This document shows positions 1 through 8,710 of a stretch of 64,000 nt of DNA, piece by piece. The translations under genes were made by a program, and so were the position numbers. The stretch comes from JAUNSR01 sp036655355 (GTDB lineage Bacteria > Bacteroidota > Bacteroidia > Bacteroidales > JAUNSR01), in assembly GCA_036655355.1 (NCBI GenBank), contig JAVVQG010000015.1:1-64000 (forward strand), read 5' to 3'. The notes below the pieces were generated by a model that was not told the DNA's origin, made no database searches, and saw only the letters and a program-made list of their open reading frames with translations. Position 1 is the stretch's first letter. Each line of letters starts with the position of its first letter.

Positions 1-25
1 TTTCAAAAGTGTATTTCATAAAGAA

Positions 26-63
26 TGCACCCCAAAAGTTTTTTGTCTAACTTTTAGGGTGCA
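26..63. repeat. Imperfect inverted repeat (hairpin)
   Basis: Arms 26-38 and 51-63 pair over 13 bases with one mismatch (left arm TGCACCCCAAAAG) around a 12-base loop. It lies downstream of the membrane gene that ends at 205 on the minus strand. It could be a terminator or the end of a degraded insertion sequence; no transposase is visible. Nothing else is recognised in 1-204. Confidence 0.35.
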
Positions 64-204
64 CTTCAAAAGCATACCCTCTTTTTCGTTTAGGGATGAA
101 CGAGGCGGGGCGTTCGAACGCCTTTGCATTATCCGAACAGCAAGTTCAGAATAAGCACAATCGCAGTAATGAGCGTTTTCATATAGCCGACTTTTTGTAC
201 AGGA

Positions 205-792
205 TTACTGTTCGTTCAGATAGCTCTCCAATTCGTTGAGCTCTCCGATTACATCTTCGATCTCTCTTTTGTGGCGGCGGAAGGCCGATATCCCCAATAC
301 AAAACCGATTACGGCACCCACAGCCGCACCGGCCAACACAGGCAATTTGTCGGGTTGGTTGAGTAATGGCAGGAACATAGCTACCAAGATGATCGGAAGC
401 AGTACGAACATTCCGATTTTAAACATAAACATGGTTAGCGACCGGTATGCAAGCATCTTGCCGATCAGCTCCTGTACGTTGTCCGTATCCAGGTGTATCT
501 TACGGAGGATGTATACCTTATAAGCCTGTTCGCCTACGCAATAAAGCAAGATTATCTCCAAAATGACAATGGAAGGCAGACCGTATATCGTAATCACCAG
601 GGGAAGTGCCAGATAGGCCATGGCAAAAAGACTAAAAAAGAGGAAAAGTCGTTCATAGCGAACCAGCTTTTCAAAACCGGAGCGGGCACGTGAAAGAATC
701 ATTTTCGATATCATTTTTTGGTTAGTAATTTCAGACTTCTCAAGCCGGCGGTTCATTTCGTTCCATGCCGATTTCATATCTTCAAGTTGCAT
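205..792 (-). CDS. Membrane protein encoded beside an ECF sigma factor
   Basis: A 195-residue protein with four hydrophobic stretches (about residues 45-65, 70-88, 120-142 and 150-170) and charged, probably helical ends (N-terminal MQLEDMKSAWNEMNRRLE; Glu/Arg-rich C-terminus). Its start lies 14 bases after the stop of the sigma-factor gene on the same strand, so the two are almost certainly one transcript. Membrane proteins in this position often act as sigma regulators. No zinc-finger or FecR-type anti-sigma motif is visible, so that role is inferred from position only. The family is not recognised by name. Confidence 0.7.
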   Translation of the reverse strand: MQLEDMKSAWNEMNRRLEKSEITNQKMISKMILSRARSGFEKLVRYERLFLFFSLFAMAYLALPLVITIYGLPSIVILEIILLYCVGEQAYKVYILRKIHLDTDNVQELIGKMLAYRSLTMFMFKIGMFVLLPIILVAMFLPLLNQPDKLPVLAGAAVGAVIGFVLGISAFRRHKREIEDVIGELNELESYLNEQ

Positions 793-806
793 AGTATTTA
801 CGTTTT

Positions 807-1286
807 TTACAAGTTCGACATCTGTTTCATTTTCTCCTTGATGCGGCTGATCTTCACCCCAACATTCGATTTGGTGATTCCGATCAGAGACGCAATCTCT
901 TCGTAAGGTTTGTCTTCGAGATAAAGCAATATAATCGCTCTTTCTACCGTATTGAGTTGGCGGATGATACGATAGAGTTCACGTAGCATTGGGTCGTCTT
1001 TGGGATCTGCCAGGCTCTCAATTTCGAGCGAAAGGGGCAGCATGGGCGGTTTTTTGCTCTGTTTGCGCAGTTGCGAGATGCAGGTATTGAGCGCTACCCT
1101 GTAAATCCAGGTTTCTTCGCTGCTTTCTCCGCGAAACGAGGGGAAGGCTTTCCAAAGATTCAGTATCACATCCTGAAACAGATCGCCAATCGGTTCCTTA
1201 TCCGAAGCATACATATAGCATACTTTATAGATCATCCGTTTGTACCGCTCGGTCAATTCGAGGAATGCCTGTTCATTTTCTTTCAT
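807..1286 (-). CDS. ECF-type RNA polymerase sigma factor
   Basis: A 159-residue sigma-70 family protein, the usual ECF length. Region 2 occupies about residues 8-75 (core binding around GDLFQDVILNLWKAFPSF, then the TWIYRVALNTCISQLRK segment). Region 4, about residues 100-155, has a helix-turn-helix (EEIASLIGITKSNVGVKISR) for -35 recognition. A short linker separates the two and no C-terminal extension is present. It is first in a two-gene minus-strand operon with the membrane protein at 205-792. A Bacteroidota -7 box lies 32 bases upstream. Its regulon cannot be read from this window. Confidence 0.93.
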   Translation of the reverse strand: MKENEQAFLELTERYKRMIYKVCYMYASDKEPIGDLFQDVILNLWKAFPSFRGESSEETWIYRVALNTCISQLRKQSKKPPMLPLSLEIESLADPKDDPMLRELYRIIRQLNTVERAIILLYLEDKPYEEIASLIGITKSNVGVKISRIKEKMKQMSNL

Positions 1287-1317
1287 TGGTATATAGTCTA
1301 TTTTTTAACGCTAAGGT

Positions 1318-1325
1318 CAAATGTA
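1318..1325 (-). promoter_or_regulatory. Putative -7 box of the ECF sigma gene
   Basis: The minus strand reads TACATTTG, matching the Bacteroidota -7 consensus TAnnTTTG, 32 bases before the sigma-factor start. No TTTG is seen at the usual -33 spacing. Confidence 0.45.
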
Positions 1326-1508
1326 CCATTTATATACCTTCAGTTGGATATCTCAACTTTAGGGAAGTAATGGCAATTTCATGGCCCGTTAACTTCAACA
1401 ATTTTATTGTTTTTATTCTATTAGTCGCAAGAATGGTGGAAAAATTACATTCGACACCTATTTTTTTTCTCTCCCTCTCTTTCCGCTCCGATGTATTAAA
1501 TAAATCAT

Positions 1509-1516
1509 TAAGTTTG
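1509..1516 (+). promoter_or_regulatory. Putative -7 box of the GT2 gene
   Basis: TAAGTTTG fits TAnnTTTG and lies 33 bases before the glycosyltransferase start at 1550. No clear -33 partner is present. Confidence 0.35.
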
Positions 1517-1549
1517 AAGTATCGAATCCAATAAAAAGAAAATCCGCTT

Positions 1550-2551
1550 ATGCCTCTATTTTCTATCATCATACCGGTTTACAACCGCCCCGACGAGATG
1601 CAGGAGCTACTCGAAAGCTTGGGCAACCAAACGGAAAAAGAGTTTGAAGTGATCATCATCGAGGACGGCTCTACGCAGAAATGCGACCACCTGCTGCCCG
1701 CGTTCACCCCCCTCTTCCCAATCCAATACTTCTTCAAGCCCAACACGGGGCAGAGCGACTCGCGCAACATCGGCATGAGCAAGGCGACGGGCGATTATTT
1801 CGTCTTCTTCGACTCGGACTGCATCATCCCCCCGAGCTACTTCGCCATCGTAAAGAGGGAGCTGGGTAAAGGTACGGTCGACTGTTGGGGCGGTCCCGAC
1901 GCCGCACACGAATCGTTCAGCGACACGCAGAAGGCAATCAACCACTCCATGACTTCGTTCTTCACCACCGGCGGAATTCGCGGAGGGAAAGCGCAGATGG
2001 AGAAATTCTGTCCCCGCTCCTTCAACATGGGCTTCTCCCGTGCGGTGTATGAGGCGACACAGGGATTCCGAGACACGTTGGGCGAGGACATCGACCTAAG
2101 CACACGCATCCGCAAGGCGGGATTCAATACCGTGCTGATCCGCGAGGCGTTCGTCTACCACAAGCGCCGGGTGGATCTGGCGAAGTTCTTCAAACAGGTG
2201 CATATCTTCGGACAGGCGCGCATCTCTTTGTACAAACTGCATCCCGGATCGCTGAAGGCGGTGCACTTCGCTCCCGCCCTATTCACACTCTTCGTGGCAG
2301 GAATGCTCGTGATCTCGATCTGGCAACCGTGGGTATTGCTATTGCTGGCGGCCTACCTGATCATCCTCTTCGCCGACTCGTCGCTGAAGAACAAAAGCCT
2401 CAAGATCGGATTCCTTTCCATCTTTACGGGACTAATTCAGCTGATCGGTTACGGAACGGGCTTCCTACGCGCCTTCTGGCAAAAAGTGATTCTTGGGAAA
2501 GGACTGGAGAGTCGCAACAAAATCAAGAATATGTACAACAAGGAGAATTAA
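1550..2551 (+). CDS. Family 2 glycosyltransferase
   Basis: A 333-residue GT-A fold, family 2 enzyme. The N-terminus has the nucleotide-sugar binding start FSIIIPVYNRPDE and EDGST. Near residue 90 there is a DxD-type metal motif (FFDSDCI), and near residue 185 the acceptor-side motif GEDIDLSTRIRKAG. Two or three hydrophobic segments (about residues 245-310) anchor the C-terminus in the inner membrane, so the active site faces the cytoplasm. It is a stand-alone gene, divergent from the sigma operon. Donor and acceptor sugars cannot be inferred. It resembles membrane-anchored GT2 enzymes of envelope polysaccharide synthesis. Confidence 0.9.
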   Translation: MPLFSIIIPVYNRPDEMQELLESLGNQTEKEFEVIIIEDGSTQKCDHLLPAFTPLFPIQYFFKPNTGQSDSRNIGMSKATGDYFVFFDSDCIIPPSYFAIVKRELGKGTVDCWGGPDAAHESFSDTQKAINHSMTSFFTTGGIRGGKAQMEKFCPRSFNMGFSRAVYEATQGFRDTLGEDIDLSTRIRKAGFNTVLIREAFVYHKRRVDLAKFFKQVHIFGQARISLYKLHPGSLKAVHFAPALFTLFVAGMLVISIWQPWVLLLLAAYLIILFADSSLKNKSLKIGFLSIFTGLIQLIGYGTGFLRAFWQKVILGKGLESRNKIKNMYNKEN

Positions 2552-2592
2552 AGGATATACACCTTAAGACGGGGTCACGAGACTGATCATCA

Positions 2593-2706
2593 CCCGTTTA
2601 CCCTAAGAACAGGAGGTAAATTACACCTGCGTTGACCAGAGAGAATCCTGAGGTTTAGGTTTCCGTTTATCCCGAAGAGAAGAGGAGGATTACATCTGCG
2701 TTTACC
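2593..2706. repeat. Two imperfect direct repeats upstream of radC
   Basis: Segments 2593-2637 and 2662-2706 share the order CCGTTTA, CC-AAGA, AGGAGG, TTACA-CTGCGTT-ACC with scattered differences. Each copy is about 45 bp. They fill much of the gap between the GT2 gene and radC. No promoter box is recognised in the gap. Confidence 0.45.
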
Positions 2707-2806
2707 GTGGAGTTAGGATGAGGATCGTTTCAGAAGAATTTCAAACAGCTTCTTAAAAACAGTGTCTCAAATTGAGATGCTCTAAATATCACCTTAAAAA
2801 AACACC

Positions 2807-3484
2807 ATGAAAATCAAAGAAATGGCTCCCGAAGACCGTCCTATCGAGAAGATGCTCACCAAAGGAATCCATTCGCTGTCGGATGCCGAACTACTGGCCA
2901 TCCTGATCCGTTCGGGCAGCATGAATCAAACCTCGGTAGAGCTATCGCGCGAGATTCTGAAGGATTTGGATAATAACCTCAATCAACTCGGGAAACTCTC
3001 GGTGAAGGATCTGGGGAAGTATCGCGGAATCGGACCGACGAAAGCCGTGACCATTATCGCGGCTCTCGAACTCGGGAAACGGAGAAACCAAAGTGAGGTG
3101 ATCCGGAATTTTTCGGTCAGCTCCAGTCGTGACATCTACCGCTATTTCCATCCCCTGCTGGCCGACAAGCCGCACGAGGAGTTTTGGGTGGTTTATCTGA
3201 ATCAATCCAACAAAATCATCCATCGCCGCAAGATCAGTCAGGGGGGCGTGTCTGAAACGGCCGTCGACATACGCATCATTCTCAAAGATGCCATTGAACA
3301 TTTGGCCTCGGGCATCATCCTTTGCCATAACCACCCCTCGGGCAATAATAAGCCCAGCAAGGCGGACGACTCCTTCACTCGAAAGATGCAGGAGGCAGCC
3401 AAGTATATGGATATCCGGGTGCTTGATCATATTATTGTTTGTGAAGATTGCTACTTCAGTTATGCCGACGAGGGAAAGATGTAA
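2807..3484 (+). CDS. radC: RadC family DNA repair protein (JAMM domain)
   Basis: A 225-residue, full-length RadC. The N-terminal helix-hairpin-helix region (residues about 20-95, with KYRGIGPTKA at 71-80) should bind DNA. The C-terminal JAMM/MPN+ domain has the zinc motif H174-x-H176-x10-D187 in CHNHPSGNNKPSKADD. The biochemical role of RadC is unsettled; it is historically linked to repair. It is followed 74 bases later by the DUF59 gene, which has its own possible promoter. The start is supported by the conserved N-terminus (IKEMAPEDRPIEKML). Confidence 0.95.
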   Translation: MKIKEMAPEDRPIEKMLTKGIHSLSDAELLAILIRSGSMNQTSVELSREILKDLDNNLNQLGKLSVKDLGKYRGIGPTKAVTIIAALELGKRRNQSEVIRNFSVSSSRDIYRYFHPLLADKPHEEFWVVYLNQSNKIIHRRKISQGGVSETAVDIRIILKDAIEHLASGIILCHNHPSGNNKPSKADDSFTRKMQEAAKYMDIRVLDHIIVCEDCYFSYADEGKM

Positions 3485-3495
3485 GTAAAAAGCAT

Positions 3496-3503
3496 TAACT
3501 TTG
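3496..3503 (+). promoter_or_regulatory. Putative -7 box of the DUF59 gene
   Basis: TAACTTTG matches TAnnTTTG, 55 bases before the start at 3559 and just after the radC stop. The -33 region would fall inside radC and has no TTTG. Confidence 0.4.
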
Positions 3504-3558
3504 CGATAAGCGAAAGGAGACGATCCGTTTCGCCAAACTGAAAAAAGTAACAACACAT

Positions 3559-3876
3559 ATGGAAAATAATTTGCTCGCACTTGAGGAGAAGATCGTAGAG
3601 ATGCTTCGCCTCGTATACGATCCGGAAATCCCGGTAAACATCTATGAACTCGGTTTGATCTATGAGATCGATATCGACGATGATAAGAATGTAAAGATCC
3701 AGATGACGCTGACGGCTCCGAACTGTCCGGCGGCGGACTTCATCCTTGAAGACGTACGCATGAAAGTGGAGAGCATCGAAGAGGTGAAGAGCGTGGATAT
3801 CGACCTTGTTTTCGAACCGGAATGGGACAAAGACATGATGAGCGAGGAAGCGAAACTTGAATTGGGATTCCTGTAA
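3559..3876 (+). CDS. DUF59/MIP18 family Fe-S assembly protein (SufT-like)
   Basis: A 105-residue single-domain DUF59 protein. The motif VYDPEIPVNIYELGLIYEI (about residues 19-37) and the TLTAPNCPAADFI segment with its conserved Cys (about residue 56) are hallmarks of the family. Relatives (SufT, the PaaD domain, eukaryotic MIP18) help insert or mature Fe-S clusters. It sits 2 bases upstream of the LpxH-like gene and is probably co-transcribed with it. No suf genes are nearby, so its client proteins are unknown. Confidence 0.9.
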   Translation: MENNLLALEEKIVEMLRLVYDPEIPVNIYELGLIYEIDIDDDKNVKIQMTLTAPNCPAADFILEDVRMKVESIEEVKSVDIDLVFEPEWDKDMMSEEAKLELGFL

Positions 3877-3878
3877 GC

Positions 3879-4667
3879 ATGAAGAAAATCTATTTTCTTT
3901 CCGATGCACATTTGGGATCGAAAACTTTTGACAACCCGCTCGAAAATGAACGCCGATTGGTTCGATTTCTCGACAGCATCAAGGAGGATGCCAAAGCGAT
4001 CTACCTTCTAGGGGATATCATCGATTTCTGGTATGAATACAAAACGGTGGTACCTCGTGGTTTTACCCGCTTTTTTGGAAAAATAGCGGAGTTGACGGAT
4101 CGGGGAATCGAGGTGCATTGGTTTGCAGGGAATCACGACATCTGGATGTTTGATTACCTACCGCAAGAGATCGGAGTGATCCTTCATCACCAGCCGATGG
4201 TAACCCAGATCAACGGCAAGAAACTTTTCCTGGCACATGGCGACGGGTTGGGAGACGATTCTAAAGGCTATAAACTGATGAGCGGCTTTTTCCGTAATAA
4301 ATTTTGCCAACGTTTGTTTTCGGCCATTCATCCGAGATGGACGGTAGCTTTCGCTCATAAATGGTCGCAGCACAGTCGTCTCAACGGCAGTGAGTTCGAT
4401 GCATTTCTGGGAGAGGATAAAGAACACTTGGTTAAGTTTTCACGCGATTACCTGCAGACTCAAAAAGTCGATTACTTCATCTTCGGCCACCGCCACATCA
4501 TGTTAGACTTGATGCTTTCGCGCGAGAGTCGCATTCTCATTTTGGGCGATTGGGTGAATCATTTCTCTTTTGCCGTTATGGAGGGTGAGGATTTGTGGTT
4601 GGAACAGTTCGAAGAGGAAACAGCGGAGCGTACCGATGCAGGTCCGAATGTTTCGATTGCATTTTAA
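3879..4667 (+). CDS. UDP-2,3-diacylglucosamine diphosphatase, LpxH-like
   Basis: A 262-residue calcineurin-like metallophosphoesterase. The metal-binding motifs come in order: DAHLGS (near residue 9), LGDIIDFWYEY, AGNHD, LAHGDG and FGHRH. The family removes UMP from UDP-2,3-diacylglucosamine in lipid A synthesis at the inner face of the membrane. Its FWYEY segment after the GD motif is typical of LpxH-like proteins rather than generic phosphoesterases. The gene starts 2 bases after the DUF59 stop and is closed by a strong hairpin. The exact substrate is inferred from family. Confidence 0.85.
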   Translation: MKKIYFLSDAHLGSKTFDNPLENERRLVRFLDSIKEDAKAIYLLGDIIDFWYEYKTVVPRGFTRFFGKIAELTDRGIEVHWFAGNHDIWMFDYLPQEIGVILHHQPMVTQINGKKLFLAHGDGLGDDSKGYKLMSGFFRNKFCQRLFSAIHPRWTVAFAHKWSQHSRLNGSEFDAFLGEDKEHLVKFSRDYLQTQKVDYFIFGHRHIMLDLMLSRESRILILGDWVNHFSFAVMEGEDLWLEQFEEETAERTDAGPNVSIAF

Positions 4668-4689
4668 ACCTACCGTTTATCATACATAC

Positions 4690-4726
4690 AAAGGGCGCTT
4701 TCCGTTACTGGAAAGCGCCCTTTGTT
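4690..4726 (+). terminator. Convergent terminator hairpin
   Basis: Perfect 14-base arms (4690-4703 AAAGGGCGCTTTCC and 4710-4723) around a 6-base loop, sitting between the convergent lpxH-like gene and the flavoprotein gene. The plus-strand side runs into TTTGTTGTT. It probably serves both genes. Confidence 0.85.
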
Positions 4727-4727
4727 G

Positions 4728-5996
4728 TTACATCTTATCTCCGACCCATTCAGCCATCGGCAATCCCCATGGCGGAGGCGTACCTCCTGTTTCAAAATAG
4801 GCTGTACGGAATGCCATTTTCATCATGTAATAAAGATGACCGGTTTTCAGGTATCCCACATCGCCACCGTAGAAAATATTCGAATGGAGATAGAAAGCCT
4901 TATCATCTCCCATCGTACCCCAACAAATCACCATCGGTTTAAATTCGGCACACTCTTTTTCGGGAACAATACCCAAATCGGCCGCAATACGTGCGGCGGC
5001 CACACGAGCCTGCGCATCCCCGATAGCCCCTAGTTTAGGCACGGTAAGCGCAGCACAGTCACCCACGGCGAAGATATTCTTGTAAGTTGGATTACGCATG
5101 TAGGTATCCGTGATCACAAACCCCGCATCGTCGGAGAAAGGCATGTTTTTAAGAAAGGCATGGGGTTCCCAATTCGGGAAGACCATCTTGATTTCCGCTT
5201 CGAGCGATTTCCCGCTTGTAAACTCGATCCCATCTTTGGTAATGCGCTTCACATTGTCGGTTTCATAGAGAATCGACTCGCCCATTGATTCTGCAAGTTT
5301 GGCGAAACGGTCGGCCAATTCGGGACCCGCATCTTCGCCCAACACCTTGCCCGGGGTAAACATATGAATCGCCGAAGCATCCTTCTGCTGTCTATTTTCA
5401 CGGAGCCAAGTAGCCAATAGCATCGCCATCTCCATAACGGGTCCCTCACAGGCAGCCAGCAGTGTCGGTAACCATTCTGGCCGAGCAGTGGTACCTTGTT
5501 CGAAACGAGCCGAGCCGATGGCGATCGGACCACCTTTGTAATGACCGTTCCAGAGGTAGTCTCGGAACCGATTGGCGTAGAAACAGTCCGAAATCGTAGT
5601 TCCGTATTCCGAGAAACCCTCTATCTTATCATAGGCGAGTCGACATCCTACGGAGATGACCAGATAATCGTAGGTGAGTTTTTCAGGAGCCTGCCCGGGC
5701 CGCTCATTGGGTGTAAAGCACACCGTTCGGCTTTCCGGATCGATTCCCGTTATGTGAGCCTGAATGAAGCGTGTTTTATCTCTCTTGTAAAAAGGAAGGA
5801 ACTGCATGAACTGATCGTCCTGCGGGTTTCTGTTCGCCATCACCGTTTCGGGAATGTTCGGAATGAAAAGCAGATAAGACTTCTGGTCGATCACTGTGAT
5901 ATCCGCTGCATCCTGCACTTTTTTCCGAAGAAGACGGGCCGTAGTAAGACCGCCGAAATTGGAGCCTAATACTACGATGTGAGGTCTCTTATTCAT
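4728..5996 (-). CDS. FAD-dependent pyridine nucleotide-disulfide oxidoreductase, SQR/NDH-2-like
   Basis: A 422-residue flavoprotein. The N-terminal dinucleotide fold is VVLGSNFGGLTTARLL; a C-terminal FAD motif (IFAVGDCAALTVPKLGAIG) is also present. The central LLAACEGPVMEMAMLL lies where sulfide:quinone reductases carry a redox Cys. Further cysteines occur at ISVGCRL and GDCAAL. This layout fits membrane-peripheral quinone reductases of the SQR or NDH-2 type; sulfide is the likelier substrate, but no assay-level claim is possible. No classic CxxC disulfide centre is seen. A pair of dyad sites lies upstream (6095-6127). The gene is monocistronic and ends against the hairpin at 4690-4726. Confidence 0.8.
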   Translation of the reverse strand: MNKRPHIVVLGSNFGGLTTARLLRKKVQDAADITVIDQKSYLLFIPNIPETVMANRNPQDDQFMQFLPFYKRDKTRFIQAHITGIDPESRTVCFTPNERPGQAPEKLTYDYLVISVGCRLAYDKIEGFSEYGTTISDCFYANRFRDYLWNGHYKGGPIAIGSARFEQGTTARPEWLPTLLAACEGPVMEMAMLLATWLRENRQQKDASAIHMFTPGKVLGEDAGPELADRFAKLAESMGESILYETDNVKRITKDGIEFTSGKSLEAEIKMVFPNWEPHAFLKNMPFSDDAGFVITDTYMRNPTYKNIFAVGDCAALTVPKLGAIGDAQARVAAARIAADLGIVPEKECAEFKPMVICWGTMGDDKAFYLHSNIFYGGDVGYLKTGHLYYMMKMAFRTAYFETGGTPPPWGLPMAEWVGDKM

Positions 5997-6094
5997 AATA
6001 CTCAGGTTAAAGATATTTCAATTAGAAACACCTCTCGAAAGCAGAAAGTTTCTTTTTGATTCTCCAAAAGAGCAGATTTAACCCATCCAGGGGG

Positions 6095-6127
6095 ATGTTT
6101 TAAACATTGAAGGATTGTTTTAAACAA
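6095..6127. promoter_or_regulatory. Two phased dyad sites upstream of the flavoprotein gene
   Basis: ATGTTTTAAACAT (6095-6107) and TTGTTTTAAACAA (6115-6127) share the dyad GTTTTAAAC with centres 20 bp apart, two helical turns. They lie about 100 bases before the flavoprotein start at 5996. The right site also touches the T-tract of the ackA terminator. They look like paired operator half-sites; the regulator is unknown. Confidence 0.4.
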
Positions 6128-6158
6128 AAAAATCCATCTCCTTATCGGGAGATGGATT
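6124..6158 (-). terminator. ackA terminator
   Basis: Perfect 11-base arms (6131-6141 AATCCATCTCC and 6148-6158), followed on the minus strand by TTTTTGTTT. It lies 21 bases after the ackA stop. Confidence 0.88.
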
Positions 6159-6178
6159 CTTTAAAATGAGTTTTATTA

Positions 6179-7381
6179 TTACAATTTACAAACGATATCT
6201 TTCGTATCGGATGCAATCATAGATTCTTCGTCAGTAGGGATAACCACTACTTTAACACGAGATTCCGGTGCGCTAAGCACAGCTTCTTTACCACGAAGGC
6301 CACGGTTTCTCTGTGCGTCGAATTCAACGCCCATGAACTCAAGACCACGGCAAACAGCCTCACGGGTAGGGCATTGGTTTTCACCTACACCACCTGTAAA
6401 TACGATGATATCCACACCGCCCATAGCGGCTGCATATGCACCGATGTATTTTTTGATACGGTAATCGTACATGTTCATCGTAAGGATAGAACGCTCGTCA
6501 CCATTCGCAACGCCGTCTTCGATGTCACGCATATCGGAACCGATTTCAGAGATACCTAGAACACCACTCTGTTTGTTTACCAAATCAGAAAGGCCTTTCG
6601 CGTCCAAACCTTCTTTCTCCATGATGAAAGCAAGTGCACCCGGATCAACGTCACCAGAACGTGTACCCATGATCAAACCTTCAGTCGGAGTGAATCCCAT
6701 TGAAGTATCGATCGACTTACCGTTTTTGATCGCAGTGATAGAAGCACCGTTACCGATATGGCAAGTGATGATTTTCTGTTCGTTGTAGTTTACACCTAGG
6801 AATTCAGCAGCTCTCTGAGAAACGTAACGGTGGCTGGTTCCGTGGAAACCGTAACGGCGAACACCGTAGTCACGATACATTTTGTAAGGAAGAGCGTACA
6901 TGTAAGCCTCAGCAGGCATAGACTGGTGGAATGCTGTATCGAATACGGCAACCTGAGGTTTACCCGGAATCAATTCTTCAATCGCTTTGATACCTGCGAT
7001 GTTTGGTGGGTTATGAAGGGGAGCGATATCGATGCACTCTTCAAGTTTAGCCATCACTTCATCGTTGATCAGAACGCTTTCGCTGAATTTCTCTCCGCCG
7101 TGAACCACACGGTGTCCTACTGCGTCGATCTCGTCAAGAGATTTAACAGCTCCATGCTCTTCGCTCGCCAATACGTCAAGAACGAATTCAATCGCTTCCT
7201 GATGACCAGGCATCTCGTGGTTAAGAACCACTTTCTCACCTGTAGGTTTAACGAATTTAAGGAACGAACCAGGGATGCCGATTTTCTCTACACCACCCTG
7301 AGCCAATTCTGCGTTGTTCTCCATATCAAGCAATTTATACTTTAAAGAAGAGCTACCACAGTTCAATACTAAAACTTTCAT
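6179..7381 (-). CDS. ackA: Acetate kinase
   Basis: A 400-residue acetate kinase of standard length (ASKHA fold). It shows the N-terminal phosphate motif LVLNCGSSSLKYKL, the family signatures VGHRVVHGG and RRYGFHGTSHRYVS, and the nucleotide-binding stretches CHIGNGASITAI and IVFTGGVGENQ. It converts acetyl phosphate and ADP to acetate and ATP, the last step of acetate fermentation in the cytoplasm. The pta gene lies upstream on the same strand with a 111-base gap, and a clear terminator follows. The C-terminal DEESMIASDTKDI is also typical. Confidence 0.98.
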   Translation of the reverse strand: MKVLVLNCGSSSLKYKLLDMENNAELAQGGVEKIGIPGSFLKFVKPTGEKVVLNHEMPGHQEAIEFVLDVLASEEHGAVKSLDEIDAVGHRVVHGGEKFSESVLINDEVMAKLEECIDIAPLHNPPNIAGIKAIEELIPGKPQVAVFDTAFHQSMPAEAYMYALPYKMYRDYGVRRYGFHGTSHRYVSQRAAEFLGVNYNEQKIITCHIGNGASITAIKNGKSIDTSMGFTPTEGLIMGTRSGDVDPGALAFIMEKEGLDAKGLSDLVNKQSGVLGISEIGSDMRDIEDGVANGDERSILTMNMYDYRIKKYIGAYAAAMGGVDIIVFTGGVGENQCPTREAVCRGLEFMGVEFDAQRNRGLRGKEAVLSAPESRVKVVVIPTDEESMIASDTKDIVCKL

Positions 7382-7492
7382 CTGAATATGTTTATAAAAG
7401 GTTCTCAGATGGAACCCCCTGCTTTGACTGATGTTACGAACCGAATCGCAGCAAAGGATTTCATATATCTGTTTGTTTGTTTTGTTTAATTC

Positions 7493-8506
7493 TTATTTCT
7501 GCTCTTTGATACCGATCGCCTGAGTTGCCGTAATAGCTACCAGTTTGTAGATATCATCTACCGAACAACCGCGAGAAAGGTCGTTGATAGGAGCTGCGAT
7601 TCCCTGAAGGATCGGACCAACCGCCTCGGCACCGGCAAGGCGCTGAACCAGTTTGTAAGCGATGTTACCCACTTCAAGAGTCGGGAACACCAATACGTTT
7701 GCTTTTCCGGCAACTTCACTTCCCGGTGCTTTGCTAGCAGCTACGGAAGCTACGATAGCGGCATCCGCCTGAAGTTCACCGTCGATCTGGATTGAAGGAT
7801 CCATCTCTTTCGCCAATTTAGTGGCTTCTACCACTTTATCCACCATCTCGTGTTTCGCACTACCTTTGGTAGAGAAGCTCAACATGGCAACGCGAGGTTC
7901 GATACCTGCGATTGCTTTTGTTGTGCGAGCAGTTGAAACAGCGATCTGTGCCAATTCCTGTGCATTCGGATTCGGAAGAACCGCACAGTCTGCAAACACC
8001 ATGATACCGTTGTCACCGAAAGATTTATCAGGCATGAACATCAGGAATGCACCCGAAACCACGCTTACTCCCGGCTGGGTTTTCACAATCTGGAATGCTG
8101 GACGCAATACGTCGCCCGTTGCATTGGCTGCTCCGGCTACTTCACCATCGGCATCGCCGTTCTTGATCATCAGACAAGCCAGGAACAATGGATTCTCTGC
8201 TAGCTTGGTAGCCTGCTCGATCGTCATTCCTTTGCTTTTGCGCAATTCGAAAAGAAGGTTGGCATACACCTCTTTCTTTTCGTTGTTGATCGGATCTACA
8301 ATCGTTGCTTTCGCCAGGTTGTTCAATCCGTTTGCTTCACCGAAAGCAATGATTTCTGCAGGATTACCAATAAGAATGATATCCGCAACACCGTCTCCGA
8401 TTAGCTTATCAGCAGCTCTCATGGTACGTTCTTCTGTTCCTTCAGCAAGAACGATGCGCTGCTTGTTGCCCTGAGCACGCGCAATAATCTGGTTCATCAA
8501 GTCCAT
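7493..8506 (-). CDS. pta: Phosphate acetyltransferase
   Basis: A 337-residue single-domain phosphotransacetylase, with no N-terminal DRTGG domain. Signatures include EGTEERTMRAADKL near the start, AGAANATGDVLRPAFQIVKT, and the C-terminal ANVLVFPTLEVGNIAYKLVQRL. It makes acetyl phosphate from acetyl-CoA and feeds AckA, encoded just downstream. A -7 box lies 119 bases upstream, giving a leader of about 110 bases with an A/T-rich hairpin near 8558-8585. Confidence 0.97.
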   Translation of the reverse strand: MDLMNQIIARAQGNKQRIVLAEGTEERTMRAADKLIGDGVADIILIGNPAEIIAFGEANGLNNLAKATIVDPINNEKKEVYANLLFELRKSKGMTIEQATKLAENPLFLACLMIKNGDADGEVAGAANATGDVLRPAFQIVKTQPGVSVVSGAFLMFMPDKSFGDNGIMVFADCAVLPNPNAQELAQIAVSTARTTKAIAGIEPRVAMLSFSTKGSAKHEMVDKVVEATKLAKEMDPSIQIDGELQADAAIVASVAASKAPGSEVAGKANVLVFPTLEVGNIAYKLVQRLAGAEAVGPILQGIAAPINDLSRGCSVDDIYKLVAITATQAIGIKEQK

Positions 8507-8624
8507 AGTGGATATTTATTTAAAGTTTCGTAAGTACTTAAATAGGTTGAGGAAAATAAAAAAGCATACCGTATTCAGGTTGCTTTTTAAAAGGACCGCT
8601 TGACCTGCGATTCTTAATTTAGTG

Positions 8625-8632
8625 CAAAAGTA
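8625..8632 (-). promoter_or_regulatory. Putative -7 box of pta-ackA
   Basis: The minus strand reads TACTTTTG, matching TAnnTTTG. No TTTG is seen at the ideal -33 spacing; a TTG occurs about 24 bases upstream. Confidence 0.4.
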
Positions 8633-8710
8633 TAAATAATTGCAATATGGAGATAGCAATTAGGGATAAAAAAACGAAAGCGGAGATTACAAAAACAGAT
8701 ATTTCGATAA

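Noticed and set aside
3288..3488. Second gene overlapping the end of radC
   Set aside because: It is a frame-shifted shadow of the JAMM domain codons.
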